A stretch of 64,000 bases of DNA from Cyathus striatus (GCA_025738555.1 JAOVFP010000003.1:992001-1056000), one strand, 5' to 3'; counted from the stretch's first letter, positions 32,911-46,021 are shown. Made by a program: numbers and translations. The notes: generated by a model from the letters alone, not told the origin.

Positions 32911-34626
32911 GCAAAATCCAAGTAATTATACTAGTACCACGCCTTCAATTGTGCAATATTATTTAGTTGGGCAACTGTACCCAAAATATGTTTATTATTA
33001 CAATGCTGATACCGAATAAGAACATTACGGGAAAATAAATGGTGCCCAAGCAATACCTACAGGTAGTAGTACCATATATAGGCGATGCATATTGATGCAT
33101 CTTGTTTTGCACACAACCAGATACCCAGATAACGGAATGACACGAAACGTTGCCACCAATAATATGAGATTTTAAAATTTACACATATTGTGTTACATGG
33201 GAAACACAATCGAATTGTATGATTAATAAAGGATGCAAATTTGAAGGAAGAGGAGGCGGAAATTATCTCCAATGCCTGGCACCACATAGGAAGATTAATA
33301 GGATAGTTTAATACATTAAAGATACATACCATAGTGTTGCATATAGTATGGCATGAGTAGAGATCTATTGAGATGAAGTATACAGAGGGAAACCCCAGAA
33401 GAAGATGTGGAAATAAAATGTGCAGCTCAGTTCCCTGTGGCAAAATTTCTGCAATTTTCTGTCATAGCACGGAGCCATATTGGGGCTACTTGGATTTAAA
33501 GTTATGGGGAAGACGGCGTCGAAATACAGGTACCACAAATGATGAACCTGTCATGGAAGAGGTGAGGGAAGTAATGCTTTTACATCGATGCCCTGTAAAG
33601 CTATTGACGCAATGCATTTTAATTAGGAATTTACGCACAATTTTATTCTGTGCCTTGACGTACGAGACGAAAGCTATAAAAGGGGTGAAGATAAGGTTAC
33701 ATAGGCAAGAGGCGCGAAATGGCGGGGTATGGAAGTAACCGACCGTTATTGTATCTAGGTACGACCTGTAAATTACACTATCCATACATCAGCTCTGAAC
33801 TGTAATTACAGGCGTCCGATATATCAAATGTACAGTATTGCCTGAAAATCTCGACTGCATCAGGCAACCTGGTATCTCCTATGCAAATGTTCTAGTCTGA
33901 GTTTGTTTTGATCCCGTTAAATATGGCATATGCGACAGCATCTTTCACACCTGAGGCCCCATGGCCTTGGATCCATCATCTGATCATATCTAATAGTAAA
34001 GAACTTCACAGTTATAGACCCATGTCTATTCACAGCCTATTTTCTTCAAAGCCAGCACCTTTCATATATTTCGTTCTTATTTGAGTTTATTGATTCTTCG
34101 TTGGGGCACTGTCCAGTGCCGATAGGGGTGGTTGGAACATCACTTTATTTCTCGCGCTTGCTTGGGCTCGTTCACTTCTTTGATCAGTCAAATTGTAGAA
34201 CCACCACGGGCATAAATTGCTGATCAGCCAACGAAAACAGTGGGAATGTTAGGACTTTTATTCTCAATCAACTCACTCGCACTGCTCTCGAGACCAAATT
34301 CGAATCAACTGTTGGTAAATTGATAAATGGTATGATAATCACACGTACCCGCATACATTGTATTGCTCGTCGATGGCCATACATTGAAGAACATCTCTAA
34401 ATGTAAGTTTTAGAATATAGCTATATATATGATCATCAAAAAATAATTTCTATTCTTGGGTTAACTTTCTCAGATTTCAGCAATCCGCAGTAGCTGAGCA
34501 GCATCCATAGAAAGATGATGGAGCTGGAAGCGAAATGATACAATAAATCAATCAGAATCTGATATTCTAACTGATATTTTGTAGGCGCGGTTCAGATGCG
34601 ACTGCATTTTGTAGTTGTATCTGCAG
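32911..34626. other. intergenic, nothing recognised
   Basis: AT-rich with short ORFs only; the end is the promoter of the seven-TM gene. Confidence 0.5.
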
Positions 34627-34634
34627 TATAAAAG
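34627..34634 (+). promoter_or_regulatory. TATA box of the seven-TM gene
   Basis: TATAAAAG 59 bp before the ATG at 34686. Confidence 0.6.
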
Positions 34635-34685
34635 TCGTTCCCCCCATCCAAGCTAGAGTGGTATTCTTAATTCATTCAAAGCATT

Positions 34686-36029
34686 ATGCCCGCAATCTTA
34701 TTCACAGCTCAGACGTCCGGTGGGCCACTGAGCTACAGCGAAGTGGTATTGGTGTCGTTGTTTGTTGAATCTGTGCTATACGGTAAGATATTTCGCTAGT
34801 ATCTCTAAGTGCTAGTAATCACTTAATATGGTTATGACCTTCAGGGTTATTCCTGTCGCTCTTTGCATGTTCAATGTACATTCTAGTCAAGAAGTTTCGA
34901 AGAAACAGCCAAAGAATAAATAAACCCCTCCTAATAGTGTCAATCATGATGTTTATTCTCGCCACTATAGTGGGTTGCCTTTTGTATGCTTGCGCTGCCA
35001 TCCATATATTTTCTTATATCTTTCAGCATATTGCTGCTGACGTTCGTCGTGTAATTGACGGGTTTATTAAGAATGGGAATTCCGGCGACGCAGCACTAGA
35101 ACTATATTTTAGTGAAGTAAACACGGTGGTATATCTTATCAATACAGTGACCTACGTGCTGCAGACCTTGGTCGGAGATGCTTTTGTCGTGAGTATACTG
35201 AACCATGCACAGTACAGCCAGCACTAAATTATGTTTGAAAAACAGCTCTACAGACTTTACCTGGTATGGGACGGAAACAAGGTGGTAGTATTGCCCACCT
35301 TCGTATGCTTCGTTGCTAGCATTGGTGAATTTATGGTTTACTGTCCGGACTCAGAAGAAAGGAAGATACTGACAGCAGCTATGATGTTGTAGGTGTGGCC
35401 ATAGGAGCTGTTCAGTCGTTATTCCGAGCATCTCCAGAGGACATTATATTCATTTATAAGATGCAGAAATGGGTTATATCCTTCATATCACTAACATTTT
35501 CGACCAACTTTATCTCAACATGTAGGTGTTGCTTTTATATTTTCCCCAAATTCTACTTCTCCTAATATATTATATTTAGTGCTCATTTCCTCACGTATTT
35601 GGTGGTCACATAGAAGAACAATAGGAATGAATGTGGAAGGGCGAAGCCTTGGTCCAGCCATAGTGATTATCATTGAATCCGGGTTGATTTACTCTGCATG
35701 CTTGGTGATCATGCTCACAGTATACCTTGTCGGTCAATTTTCACTGGAAGCAAACATAATCCACGACGCGGTGTGTTCCATCATATTATTCTTGCGAACT
35801 TGACTGAATCAAAATTTAGATAACTGATGTGATAGGAATTGTATTTTCGCTTGTTATCGTGCGTGTTGCATTGGGAATATCAAGCGAGACAGTTGCTACA
35901 CAAAGGGCTCTCCATCCACTCAAATCTCTGCATGAAATTGAAAATGGAGTCAGTGATCATACGCCTATGGCGTCAGATACTGCAGTGTACTCACTCAGGA
36001 ATAAAAAAGACGTGGACATGCAGCCCTGA
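34686..36029 (+). CDS. seven-transmembrane protein of a basidiomycete-expanded family (349 aa, 6 exons)
   Basis: Exons 34686-34782, 34845-35188, 35246-35324, 35393-35521, 35580-35770 and 35820-36029. All introns are GT-AG, 49-68 nt, and the sum is exactly 350 codons. Seven hydrophobic segments are visible: around VVLVSLFVESVLYG, LLIVSIMMFILATIVG, INTVTYVLQTLVGDAFV, VVVLPTFVCFVASIGVAIG, SFISLTFSTNFISTLLIS, AIVIIIESGLIYSACLVIM and GIVFSLVIVRVALG. Family marks are GDAFVLYRLYLVW after the third, SRIWW after the fifth, IVI.ESG.IYS in the sixth and a Ser-rich tail. It sits in a membrane, with the C-tail probably cytosolic. Ligand and role are unknown. No break seen. Confidence 0.87.
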
Positions 36030-36515
36030 CAACCTTGTTAGTAGAGGAAGGGGGAGTGAAGGGAGAAAAGGCACCTATGAAATGATACCTTGTCTCGGGA
36101 CAGTAGCCGCCTACACGGAATAGATTCATGCATCCCTGAGCTTCTCATGTGCACGTACATCACCGAGGCATATCTGCCCACCCGCATAAGTACCTCCCCT
36201 TCCCGGCGTGTAAAGGGAAAGCGTGCGGCAACTGGTGAAGCAGCGAAGTGGGCATTGCCCTCGACCATAATTTCCTTAGCTTTCAAACACAGTCTTAGGG
36301 TTGTGAGAATTTACGGGTTGTTTCCTCTGACACCCTTATTGTTACCAGTGTAGTTCGAGCATTCGAGTGCAATATAGCGGTTTAGGCCTTTCTTTTGTAC
36401 TCTCAGCTTTGATTCGTGACTATGATGGTTAAATTGCACATTTATTGTAGTGCCGCAACTTTTTCGGGGGCTTGTTCGGCGCAACTTTTTACATGAGGCC
36501 GGAGTTCTTTACGCA
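36030..36515. other. short intergenic stretch, nothing recognised
   Basis: No motif-bearing ORF on either strand and no TIR. Confidence 0.5.
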
Positions 36516-37483
36516 GATTCTAGACCGGTAAGCCCCAAGTCGAAACATGGGCTTCGGAATGTTTACCATCAATCCCCAAGCCAAACAAAGAGGTTGCAAA
36601 CCGAGCTCACTGCCCACCACGACCCCAGACGCTTCTTCTCTCATCGACATCGCTCGCTCCCTCACACTCCTTATCAATACCTCTTCTCACCTGCATCAAA
36701 ACCAAAATGACAAGCGATCTTTGATACCGGTAAGCTTCCTGCCTCACGCACGACACGTCTAGCGATTGCGAACCACTTGCCAGACAGGTAGAGCATCTTC
36801 AGCAATGCGAGTTCATCTACTAGACGAGGAGCAAACATGAACAGAATAGACCTGATTACACATAAACTTCAGCTCCCAATAGATGGATAAAGCTTGATGT
36901 GTGGGATGGATATTGAGAGGGGTGATACCTGCAAGTCATATCTGAAGCAGGACTGTATCCCTTGTCTGGGTCCCGGGTCCCGTAGGGCCTTGGCATTCAC
37001 TACCAGTGTTTTATTGTGGAACACTCCCCAAGTAGATATGTTTGCGAGCTGACTGCAGCCGGGGGTTTCTTGGGTTTGGTTCTACACTTTCGGTGAAGTT
37101 TGCGGACTGGGATGCTGGTTCCTGTACGTGCATCTGACACTTAGTGGATTTCGTTTGGGAGTGGTATGTGGTGGGGAAGTGTTCGAGTCTGTATCTACAG
37201 TTTGGCCCTCATGGGTGCTGAGGAGAATCCTCCTGGTACTGCTTGAGGTTCTGTAGGGTTGTACTCCAGCTTATAGCTTTCCCTGCTGGTGCTATACGGT
37301 GGAAGACTCCTTGAGCCGAGCACGATGGATTCATCATCTCCATGCCCTTCCTTACTCCTGGTCCTAACGTTTTCACCCTCTTTTTCTTTGTATTTCTCTC
37401 ATGCATCTCCAACTCTAGTGTCTGCACATATTTTGGTGCTTGTACAGTTTGCGACACTTAAACACTACAAATTTGTTAAGCAA

Positions 37484-38033
37484 ATTTTCTAGCAACCACA
37501 AACAACTTTCAGCTTCTGAAAATTGTCGGAATAGGATAGTTATGATGTAATCTACAATATTCCACAAGCAGATTTTCAAAATTCCGATTTTTTGATTTTT
37601 TAGCCCAAAAATTTGGCACTTGGCCATAAAAAATAGTAAAAATCATGAAAAATGTATTTTTAGTATGCTTTCATTGATAGCAATATGATTCTGCAAAAAA
37701 AAATGGCCTCTGAATCGCTTCACTGGGTGCTAAAAAATCGCTTTTCTAACCACCATAAGTGAATTTTCTAGCAACCACAAATGACTTTTAGCTTCCGAAA
37801 TCATCGGAATAGGATGGTTAAAATGTAATCTACAATATTCCATGAGCAGATTTTCGAAATTCCGATTTTTTAATTTTTTAGCCCAAAAATTTGGCACTTG
37901 GCCATAAAAAAATAGTAAAAATCATGATAAATGTATTTTTAGTATGCTTTCATCGATAGCAATATGATTCCACAAAAAAAACAGCCTCTGAATCTCTTCA
38001 CTGGGTGCTAAAGATCACTTTTCTAACCACCAT
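37484..38033. repeat. tandem duplication, two copies of about 279 bp, inside the TIR element
   Basis: ATTTTCTAGCAACCACAAA starts at 37484 and again at 37763. Both copies contain TTTAGCCCAAAAATTTGGCA and CTTCACTGGGTGCTAAA. Confidence 0.8.
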
Positions 38034-38178
38034 GCCCAGAGGTAGACCCAAGAAAAAGAGCCGAAATACTAGTGGACTTTGCAATAATCAGCCAAAAACT
38101 GATCCCCAGAGTCCCTCCCCACTACATATCACTCATATATTAAATAGTATGTATGTTTTAATAATATTACAAATTTAA
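38032..38178 (+). CDS. short AT-hook ORF inside the TIR element (48 aa)
   Basis: Starts ATG in CACCATGCC context and reads MPRGRPKKKSRNTSG, a textbook AT-hook (GRP core with basic flanks), then Pro/Ser-rich. A later open stretch in the element (about 38356-38455, GEAAEWAVRQHHQHC) could be another exon of the same broken gene. AT-hooks bind AT-rich DNA minor grooves. Such motifs occur in DNA-transposon proteins as well as chromatin proteins. It is probably a remnant of the element's own gene and is short enough that chance is possible. Confidence 0.35.
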   Translation: MPRGRPKKKSRNTSGLCNNQPKTDPQSPSPLHITHILNSMYVLIILQI

Positions 38179-40061
38179 ATTATTGAGCATACACTTTGAC
38201 AGTAATAGGGGTGGGCAAAATATCAGTATTGTGAAGAAGATAAAAGAACCTTTCAAGATGCAAAAAAGTGGTTGTGAAATATCTAGATGCTTGTTCTCTG
38301 GATGTTATTCATTGTTTTATAAACCAAACATGGTGATTTATGAGTGCATATAGGTGTGGTTTAACAGGTGAAGCAGCAGAATGGGCTGTTAGACAGCATC
38401 ATCAACACTGTCAAGTCTCAAATCATGCTATGATGGCACTCAAGGCTATTGCATCCTAAATTAAGCTATGTAACATGTCAATTTTTTTGCCAAAAAATTT
38501 GGCACAGCTATTTTATTGTGGGAATTTCACAAAAACATCATTTTTGTATGTATTTTGACCTTCTGATTCTGAATCTGTAATTAGTTTGCCCTAAAAAATT
38601 CATTTTCCTACTGTAATAAAATTTGTGGTGTTTAAGTGTCACAAACTGTACATGCATCTTGCATGTAGTCGATGTCAGGTGTGAGTGGTATGTTCAAGTC
38701 TGTATCCCCAGTTTTGGTGCTGGGTGCTAAGGATATCCTGGCACTGCTCAAGGCTTTGTAGGGTTGTGCTCTAGCTTTTTGTTTTCTCTTCTGGTGTTTT
38801 AATGTGGATAGCTCTCCTAGTGTGATGGATTGGTCGCCTCTGCATCATATTTGGCTAAGGCCCACACCATCTAACTTGTGGAGATTTATGCTCCCTTTCT
38901 TCAATAGCCTTCTTTTTCTATTCAGGTTGCTCTCTTGTGCTTCACGTTCACTACTCGTGTCACGCAGTTTACATTGTACTCTCTCCTTTCATCTCCACAC
39001 GATGAAGGAGTCTCTTCTACTCTGTGTTAACATGCATAGGGGCAAGGCTAGCGCATTGGATCATGTGATTTTCCTGTAAATGACTTTTGGCCCTGGGTTC
39101 CCCTCTCTGGTTGAAACTCGCTGGCTATGTGATATTTTGCTAGTTTTTGATCCTGGTTTTGTGGTTGATGTGAATGCTAATCAAGGTTTCAAATTTCGTC
39201 AGCTTTTTGCTTTCTCTGCCACTTTACCGTGTAAGTGCGATGAATAGTCTCAATGATGGTGATTTAGCCTTCTCTCCCTGTTTCACGGTGTTCCCTCCCG
39301 ATTCGTGGTCCTCCCCCACCCTCATACTTCTCCACTACGTGTTTTAATCCCCAGCTTCGCGATTCCCATCTCTGACGTGATCGTCCTGTTAGTAATGGTG
39401 AAGACAAGAGATTTGATCATTTTGGATGTGGTCCACCACCAGTTTTGATTGGTCCCATTTTGTATCTTTCATTTTTTGCTTTGTATCTTTTGGTAGCCCA
39501 AACTATTGGATTCGTTGAGTTTAATGGATTTTTGAGACCGAACGTTGTATTTGAATTTTTAAGGTGGGGTTTTTGTAGCTTATTGGTCGATGGAGTTTTT
39601 ACCACTGATATTTCCAGGCACCTGGACACAGTATGTATTACTGTAATGCTTTTATACTGGCATATCGTGCTCTCGTTATTGTAAGAATTCAACTCCGAGT
39701 CGGGGCTGTGGCTGTCTAATATTGGCACTTGAAGCTTTAGCATCAGCGCTAACATCTCGATATGAGATACATATAGTCATACCTAAGTTTGCACCTTCAT
39801 CCTAGATTGCAACCAAACGTCGTGTGTTCTGATGATAACAAAATGTGAATGCCTGCGTATTTCTATGCTCCACTCAACAGTGGGCTTCTCGGACTGACAA
39901 GCCAGAGTCTACTTAAAGCAGCATAGCACAGTACAGCATTTGGCAAATACATTGCATCCACAGCTTCGACAACATATATATATATCGACGAGCTCCAGTT
40001 ATCTCGTAAATTTCAACCCCTCACTACTCTTGTTTAACCATCCGATATCCATTCTGGAGAG

Positions 40062-42520
40062 ATGTTCAACGCAGCTACGAACTTCGTTATACAGAATGGA
40101 GTATTCATTGAGATGAGGGACAATCCCAAGTTGTGTGAGCTATCTTAAATGTCTTCCGGTAAACACTAGCTTATCTTGAATACTAGATGCTAAGAAGCTC
40201 TTAAATCCGCCCAGAGACACTCAGCTGTCTAACGTAAGTAAGCTCTTAGTACGCACATCACTATTACAACGCTTAGTCTGCTTTTATCAAGTATCGGCGT
40301 ATTCAAAGGGGAGACATTCACTTGCAGGAACAAATATGGGACACTGAGAATTATGAAATGATCGCAAATGTCTGGGATGAGTATGTGGTGGAAGTATCAA
40401 GAGAAAGCAAGAGTAAGGTAACACGAATATATCAGGGGCAAGATGCATATGTTGTAAGCCGATGATTTGGTACCTTACAACGTTACTAAAATTGTTATAG
40501 CTATTTAAAAAGGAGTTGGAAGTTCTTTCTAAACTGTGGTATGTCGCATAATATGCGTATTAGATTCCGAAATTTATAAATATCATCCAAGGCATCCAAG
40601 GATTCGTTAAATATTTGGCGTGCATGAATCGAATGACGTCTTCGGCCTTGTATATCATGATGATGGTACTTAACACACTTGTAAGCTCTGATATGAGCCG
40701 ATCGCCTGATGCTCTTATAGGTATGTGCAGAAGATATGGGGAATACATGCCTTATTTAAATGCATTACAGCACGCTGCCTTCTCTATCAAATATGTGAGT
40801 GCATGTTACTCACCACAAAGCAATCTAAATAGCAATATTCAGATATCAGATCGTGAGCGGCCTGTATTCGAATGATGTAAATCTTTTCTCAATGGACCTT
40901 CTATCAGGATACGATTTCCTATTTAGAACAGCAAATTATTGGCAATTTAGGATATTATACCTCCCTCGGAGGTGTTTTTGATACGCTATTTCACCATGCA
41001 AAAAATTATAGTTACGCCATGGACATTTATGTTGATCCATATGGTAGGCTTAACACAGTACTGTCTGTAAGTAACGTTGTTAGTATGAGCGCTCCTACAT
41101 TGTTAACTTTCCGTCCTAGGTTCGTGAAGGTAGTACTCCATATATTGGTGTTAGCTCTATGGGCCCACTGTCAGTTTTTTCATGGGACAGACAGAGAATA
41201 CCACAGCTATCCGAAGGCAATTTAGAACTGATCCGGCCAATAATTAATAATGCTAGGATCGACTTGAGACTACATCATGAAAGAAACAGATTGACATCTG
41301 CCTGGCATAGCACCTTAATATCAGTGAAGAAGAAAACATTATTCACAGAGAAGCAAAATGTTGAAGACATCCTGTTGTGCTGTGGTTTTCCAGTCCAGGG
41401 CTAGACAATGTCGACCATGTACTCTACATATCTGGTCATTCCGGAGGAAGCTCTAAACAAGACATCAAACCAGGTACCTCATGGCAGATCAACGAAGATA
41501 TATTTCACTCTCATGCTGTGCAGGTGAGAGAATTCACACGGTGAGTATGAGGTTCATTTCAATTGTGTTTATATAATCTTATCTTGTATATTCTTTAGTT
41601 TCCAATTAAACAAGGAAAAACTCATCTCACTGGCTGCTAAAAAAAATGTGGATAACATAACGAGATCGCTTACGGGAAGATGCAAAATATCCGACGACTT
41701 GTACTATAGCTGGCTTTCTCAAGCTTTCCAAGTATTAAGAAATTGTGGGCTACATTGTCACAACGCTCAAGTTAATATAGGGATAGGTAATAGCTCTTAT
41801 AATGTACTTATGCAGTCAAATTTGATGTTCAACAGTTTCACATGTACATATAATCATCAATATTGGTATCTTGCTCCAGCCTCTAATGCACTACATAAAA
41901 ACTAGTGAAAAATCTGAAATTTATTTATTCATTTCGAATCCTAAGGTCGACGAAGCCAATGGGGAGGTGTCTTTAGCGGACTTGTACTGGTCATTGGATA
42001 ATTCAGGAGTTGAGACATTTTCAGAATTCTGGGCTACTTCTAAAGGACTTAATATTGTCAAGATGCCTCTGGTTCCATACATTTCTTATTGGGATAAATA
42101 TTACTATGAAGCCATGCCTGACTTTTATAATGCATGTGGGGTGACATCATCCAATGTGTGCAAATTACTTGGACTTTCGGACATAAAGCTGAGAAAACCA
42201 GGTTCGCTTTACTGCTTTAATTAGTTCATATTTGAACTCACAAATACTATATAGCGAAGTTATCTCAATCAAGTTTATATATGGAAGATTTGGATGTCAG
42301 TTGTTTGATTATAAAGCAAAAAAAGATACGTATAACCCCAGTGGAAGAATTTGTTACTCTCAATAAGAACTATTTAGAGAGAGATATCGTATCACTGTCT
42401 TGGGTTGGTATAACAATCTGGAAGATTGCTTTCGAATATGACACTCCATGTATGCGACGATGGTTATGCAGAGGAAACACATCGAATTTCTCCTTTCTAT
42501 GTATAGTGACATTGATATGA
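40062..42520 (+). pseudogene. kinase-like multi-exon gene, copy B (longest copy, 5' half damaged)
   Basis: Starts MFNAATNFVIQNGVF. The 5' half matches copy A exon by exon but has TAA at 40608-40610, where A has CAA (Gln), and an extra base near 40660. The 3' half is well kept: DTISYLEQQIIG..YAMDIYVDPYGRLNTVLS, VREGSTPYIGVSSMG, ISGHSGGSSKQ, SWLSQAFQVLRNCG, CEKSEIYLFISNP, LADLYWSLDNSG and ACGVTSSNVCKLLGL. Introns of 40-76 nt are visible; that at 41859-41898 (GTATCT...ACTAG) is 40 nt. The C-terminal YLF..P...YWS.D.SG pattern is one I know from a large agaric family with an N-terminal kinase-like part. The role is unknown. Also a frame problem near 41395. Confidence 0.6.
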
Positions 42521-43973
42521 AACCCAAAAGCGCAGACGAAATTATGCCATTTCCAGTGGATATAAATGATGACTATGTATATATACTGTAAAGATGATAC
42601 TATGATTTTATTTGTCAACCGATATCATGTTAGCATTTTTTCAGACAACGTGGCAGGTAATAGCATGGGTGTGTAAATATGGAGGCGAGAGAGGAACACT
42701 TGATGCATAAAGGAGATTCATGAACTTGAAGTAGAAGAGGAACCACGTAATAATAAAGGAAAGCATGAAGCATAGAATTTCACCTCAAGACCTGTGACAG
42801 AAAATTGTAATCATTCATATCCACACCCCACTCAAGGAATAATGCATATATACGTTCCTCCCACTGTAACACACACATCGAAAACACCATGGTCCCACAT
42901 ATCTATCTGCCTCATAATGGGGATCTTGCTCGCAGTCATCAAATCACAGTACGACGACATCCTACCCGCGGCCTCGAGACTCTTCTACATTCTCGTCTCC
43001 TGAGAAGTGGCCTATGGTTAATCTAGAAATTACGATGGGAATGGCGCATTGAGGAGGAAGCAAATACCGCAAAACTACACAACCGGCACACACGCCATCA
43101 AATCTAACTGGACAAAGGTTATCAAAATCGGACTCAAACACGACAGAATACTTACCAATAGCCAAGCCTTGAGCTCTCATTAATCATACCTGGCAATCAG
43201 TGCTAGAAGCAAACCAACTTATTGAGCCACTCCAACCAATTGGCTCTCCCACGCAGTGGGTTTAGTGAGTACTTATTAAAGAGCCTACATACATGATATC
43301 ACTTACAGTCAAAAAAGTAATCATTCATACGCAACATCGCGATACCTGATCTAGAATTCCAATACTATTATATTTTCTTTCATGGTTTAGGTTAATAGAG
43401 ACGCAACAACGAGCGGTTCCCATTGTGGGTCGTGACGTTGTCACGAAAAGTCACGGACGGCTGATGTCAGCGTCTTGAGCTTCGGGTATTTTCTACTTGG
43501 TTCTATGCTCTTCCAATTGAAGCATATACTATCGTTCACCAGTTCATTAGGTCGCCCTTCAATGAGATTGTAACGCCAGTGTCACAGCAATCTCATCAAA
43601 GAATTCAATGTCTGTTAGCTTGTCGTGTCCAAGAGACTAGTTGAGGGCCAAGAAGGAAGTCGGGATTGAAGCTCCGGGCTGTGGTCCCGTTTTTATCCCG
43701 TACCAGGCCAGTGTATACTGAATATTGTAGCGCCTCGTTGCGAGTATCTCTTCTTTCCACATCGTTTCAGTTTCTAGCTTTTTGGTTACCTAACCGACAC
43801 GCACCCACCTCAGACAGGATTGAATCGGTTCGCGTTGCATATGGTACACAGTTAGAATATGGTTCTCACCCCGATGCGAAAAATAGCCTTTTTTAGAAGG
43901 TGTTAACATCGGGGTGTACCATATGTACCGTGATCCGATTCACTATTGTCTGGGGTGACCGCAGCAGCTACTA
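42521..43973. other. spacer with a foldback and one small membrane ORF candidate
   Basis: ORF 42842-43003 (MHIYVPPTVTHT, then ISICLIMGILLAVI) could be a tiny one-TM protein, but nothing supports it. Imperfect palindrome 43816-43960: CATATGGTACAC...CCCCGATG against CATCGGGGTGTACCATATG around a loop of about 31 nt. Confidence 0.45.
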
Positions 43974-44487
43974 TACTGGATCATTTCGACCAATCGTTCG
44001 GTCACGCGTCACGCAGGGCTTCCGAACAGAACAATTTCAAACATTGTCACGCATCTACAAGAGCATCGAACAAAGGTTCAGGGAAACTAAAATAGAGGTG
44101 AAATTCAACGAAAAAATTGTTCATTTATGCAATAAATGTAGATACAATAATGTACAGTATGATTCAGTGCTCATCCCAGGCTGTAGTAGAATACATAGTA
44201 TTTTTGAATTTTTTCCTCATTCCACACCTAATTTACAAGCGTCGAAGTGCACCAGCTACATTTATTTCAAGCCACTTTTCGTAAAAAAACCATTGTGAAA
44301 TGAAATAGTATATGATATATCATTGCTTTAAAATTATAGTATGTAAAACAGCTCTAGCAAGTCCCATAATTCCGCTTTGGGGCCATTGTGAGTATGAACA
44401 AATTTTATCATTGTCACGCACTAAATGAGTCTTCGAACCGAACAATGAAGTCAAAATGAGCGAACAGTCGGTCGAAATGATCCAGTA
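43974..44487. mobile_element. MITE, about 514 bp, TA-type
   Basis: Inverted ends TACTGGATCATTTCGACC at 43974 and its reverse complement to 44487, with TA outside. The inner parts also pair loosely (GTTCGGTCACG). The start CTG.A.CATT.CGA.CAA..GTTC is shared with the element at 54712, so they form one family. No coding capacity. Confidence 0.7.
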
Positions 44488-44939
44488 TATGTATATACGA
44501 CCTCTTCTTTCAACTCCATTTTCCTCTCCGATCAGCCATTGTTCTACCTTACACATTTACTACTTAGTGTACGAATAGATTTCTTGGTCGTATCGGGACA
44601 TATCACGTTGTCGGATGTTGCCTATCCATTGTGTACTGCCAGTGCTCCTAATTCATAGTAAGAGAGTCCTCAATTGGCATCGGAAATTCCCAATTACGAT
44701 ACTCTGCAATATTAAAATGAATACTACACAATAATCAGAACTAATATAATCAACACTAGAGTTTATGAAGTTTGAACTACATATGAGAGGAAGGATAGTA
44801 TTAGCATAGATAGTACAGATAGATCAAAACTGAAACAACACACCAGACATCCCGCACTGCTACTTACGTAAAAACATACGTAACCTGACACATATGATAC
44901 AACGAAATCTTCAACGACGTTCTCTCAGGCTGATACTTC

Positions 44940-45715
44940 ACCGCCTCTAAATCAATAATGCGGAACTTATGTCTCTTTTATGGATTGGGCATTCTTCCGT
45001 AGTATACCCCGGAGGCGAAGTGGGAGCGTAGAAGAGATTTTTATATCGGATGTCGTCGTGTAGGATTCGGTGTAGGACGAGGTCGCGTACCATGTCTTTT
45101 ATGTCATTTCCAGTAGAGTCAATATACATATTTCAATAAGAAAAAATGTCTTCTTCGGATTCTTTTAACTACTAGTGTTAAATGATCCCCCATCCGCTCG
45201 AGCCTCGGGGAGCAGAACCGAAAGAATATATCGCCCCTCTTCTAACTCTTCTGCTCCTTCGAATTCAAGGCCTTCATCGAGAACTAAATTGAACCATCCA
45301 TAAAACCTCGGGATGGAAATGCCACAAAGGGATTTAAGAAATCGGTAATTGCACGCTTCGTACGTTATATCTGGGAATGTGTCTTTCGTGTCGTTTGATA
45401 TTTTGATAACTAGCAGTGGAAGATACTCCATTCCGGGAGACTGAATCACCTCGGCATTTGGAGTGGATTGGTCATGGAGTGATAAGAGTGGGGTTTCGTA
45501 TACGATTCCGCATTGTCTGTATCCGAGAATATAGTTCATAGATACTGTCAATTCGTATACCCTTGCTTCGGGTTTAGGGGAAACTCTACATGCGATGAGG
45601 TCACTTTTTTTTTTTGATCGCTTCATAGAGGTTTAATGTGACTGGGACTATTTTTCCGGTGTGCGAGTTGAACACAAGGTTTGTGCACATGGTAGAGCTA
45701 TCTACGTGTTCGTTG
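44940..45715 (-). pseudogene. protein-kinase-like gene, copy 1 (frameshifted)
   Basis: Minus strand. Reads NLVFNSHTGKIVPVTLN, then an 11-A run (45605-45615) that adds one base relative to copy 2 and shifts frame. Then ACRVSPKPEARVYELTVS, GYRQCGIVYETPLLS (glycine-loop-like), LLVIKIS (strand with a lysine), YEACNYRFLKSLCGISIPRFYGWF, and after a probable intron near 45165-45085 HRILHDDIRYKNLFYAP (kinase HxD...N catalytic loop). It stops soon after the loop, shorter than a whole kinase. The order fits basidiomycete-specific kinase-like families. Substrate unknown. Confidence 0.65.
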
Positions 45716-46021
45716 TTGAGCGTTCATAGTCAAGAACAAAACACCTACCTTTGCATTGGCCACGCCAACGACATAATTCTCTGAGGACCAAGCTTTAGCT
45801 GACTTTAAGATCTGCCCTTAATTGACGCAACTGGCAGATTTTAAAAGAACAGGGTATCGTTGCTATAACTATATGCCAATCGAAAAGTCATGTTTTCAAA
45901 CGGTAAGTATCGTACAAAAAAATATCGAAAACACTGGGCATTACAAGATCTGTAAGGTTCGTAATGAGGTATCGTTCCTTCACCGCACCGAGAAGGGGTT
46001 TTCTTAGCACGTGGACCACAG

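Larger units (their letters stand above)
37445..38649. mobile_element. Tc1/mariner-pogo-type TIR element, 1205 bp, TA target
   Basis: Ends are CAGTTTGCGACACTTAAACAC and its reverse complement with one change (GTGTTTAAGTGTCACAAACTG). Both are flanked by TA (37443-37444, 38650-38651). Units A and C have the uninterrupted GCTTGTACGTGCACCT at this spot, which confirms the insertion and the TA duplication. CAG...CTG ends with TA fit the pogo branch. No full transposase is present. It carries a tandem duplication and a short AT-hook ORF. Confidence 0.8.
36516..40061 (+). repeat. modular repeat, unit B (interrupted by a TIR element)
   Basis: Shares its start with unit C (TCTAGAC.GGTAAG.CC, then GTCGAAACATGGGCTT) and with A (MFTI.PQ-like stretch, GTTTACCATCA). 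Modules with GTGCTGAGGAGAATCCTC... lie at about 37215-37440 and 38700-39100, split by the element 37445-38649. About 39400-39700 is extra relative to A. It ends at the kinase-like ATG (40062), with GTACAGCATTTG..AAATACATTGCATCCACAGC just before, as in A and C. Confidence 0.65.
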
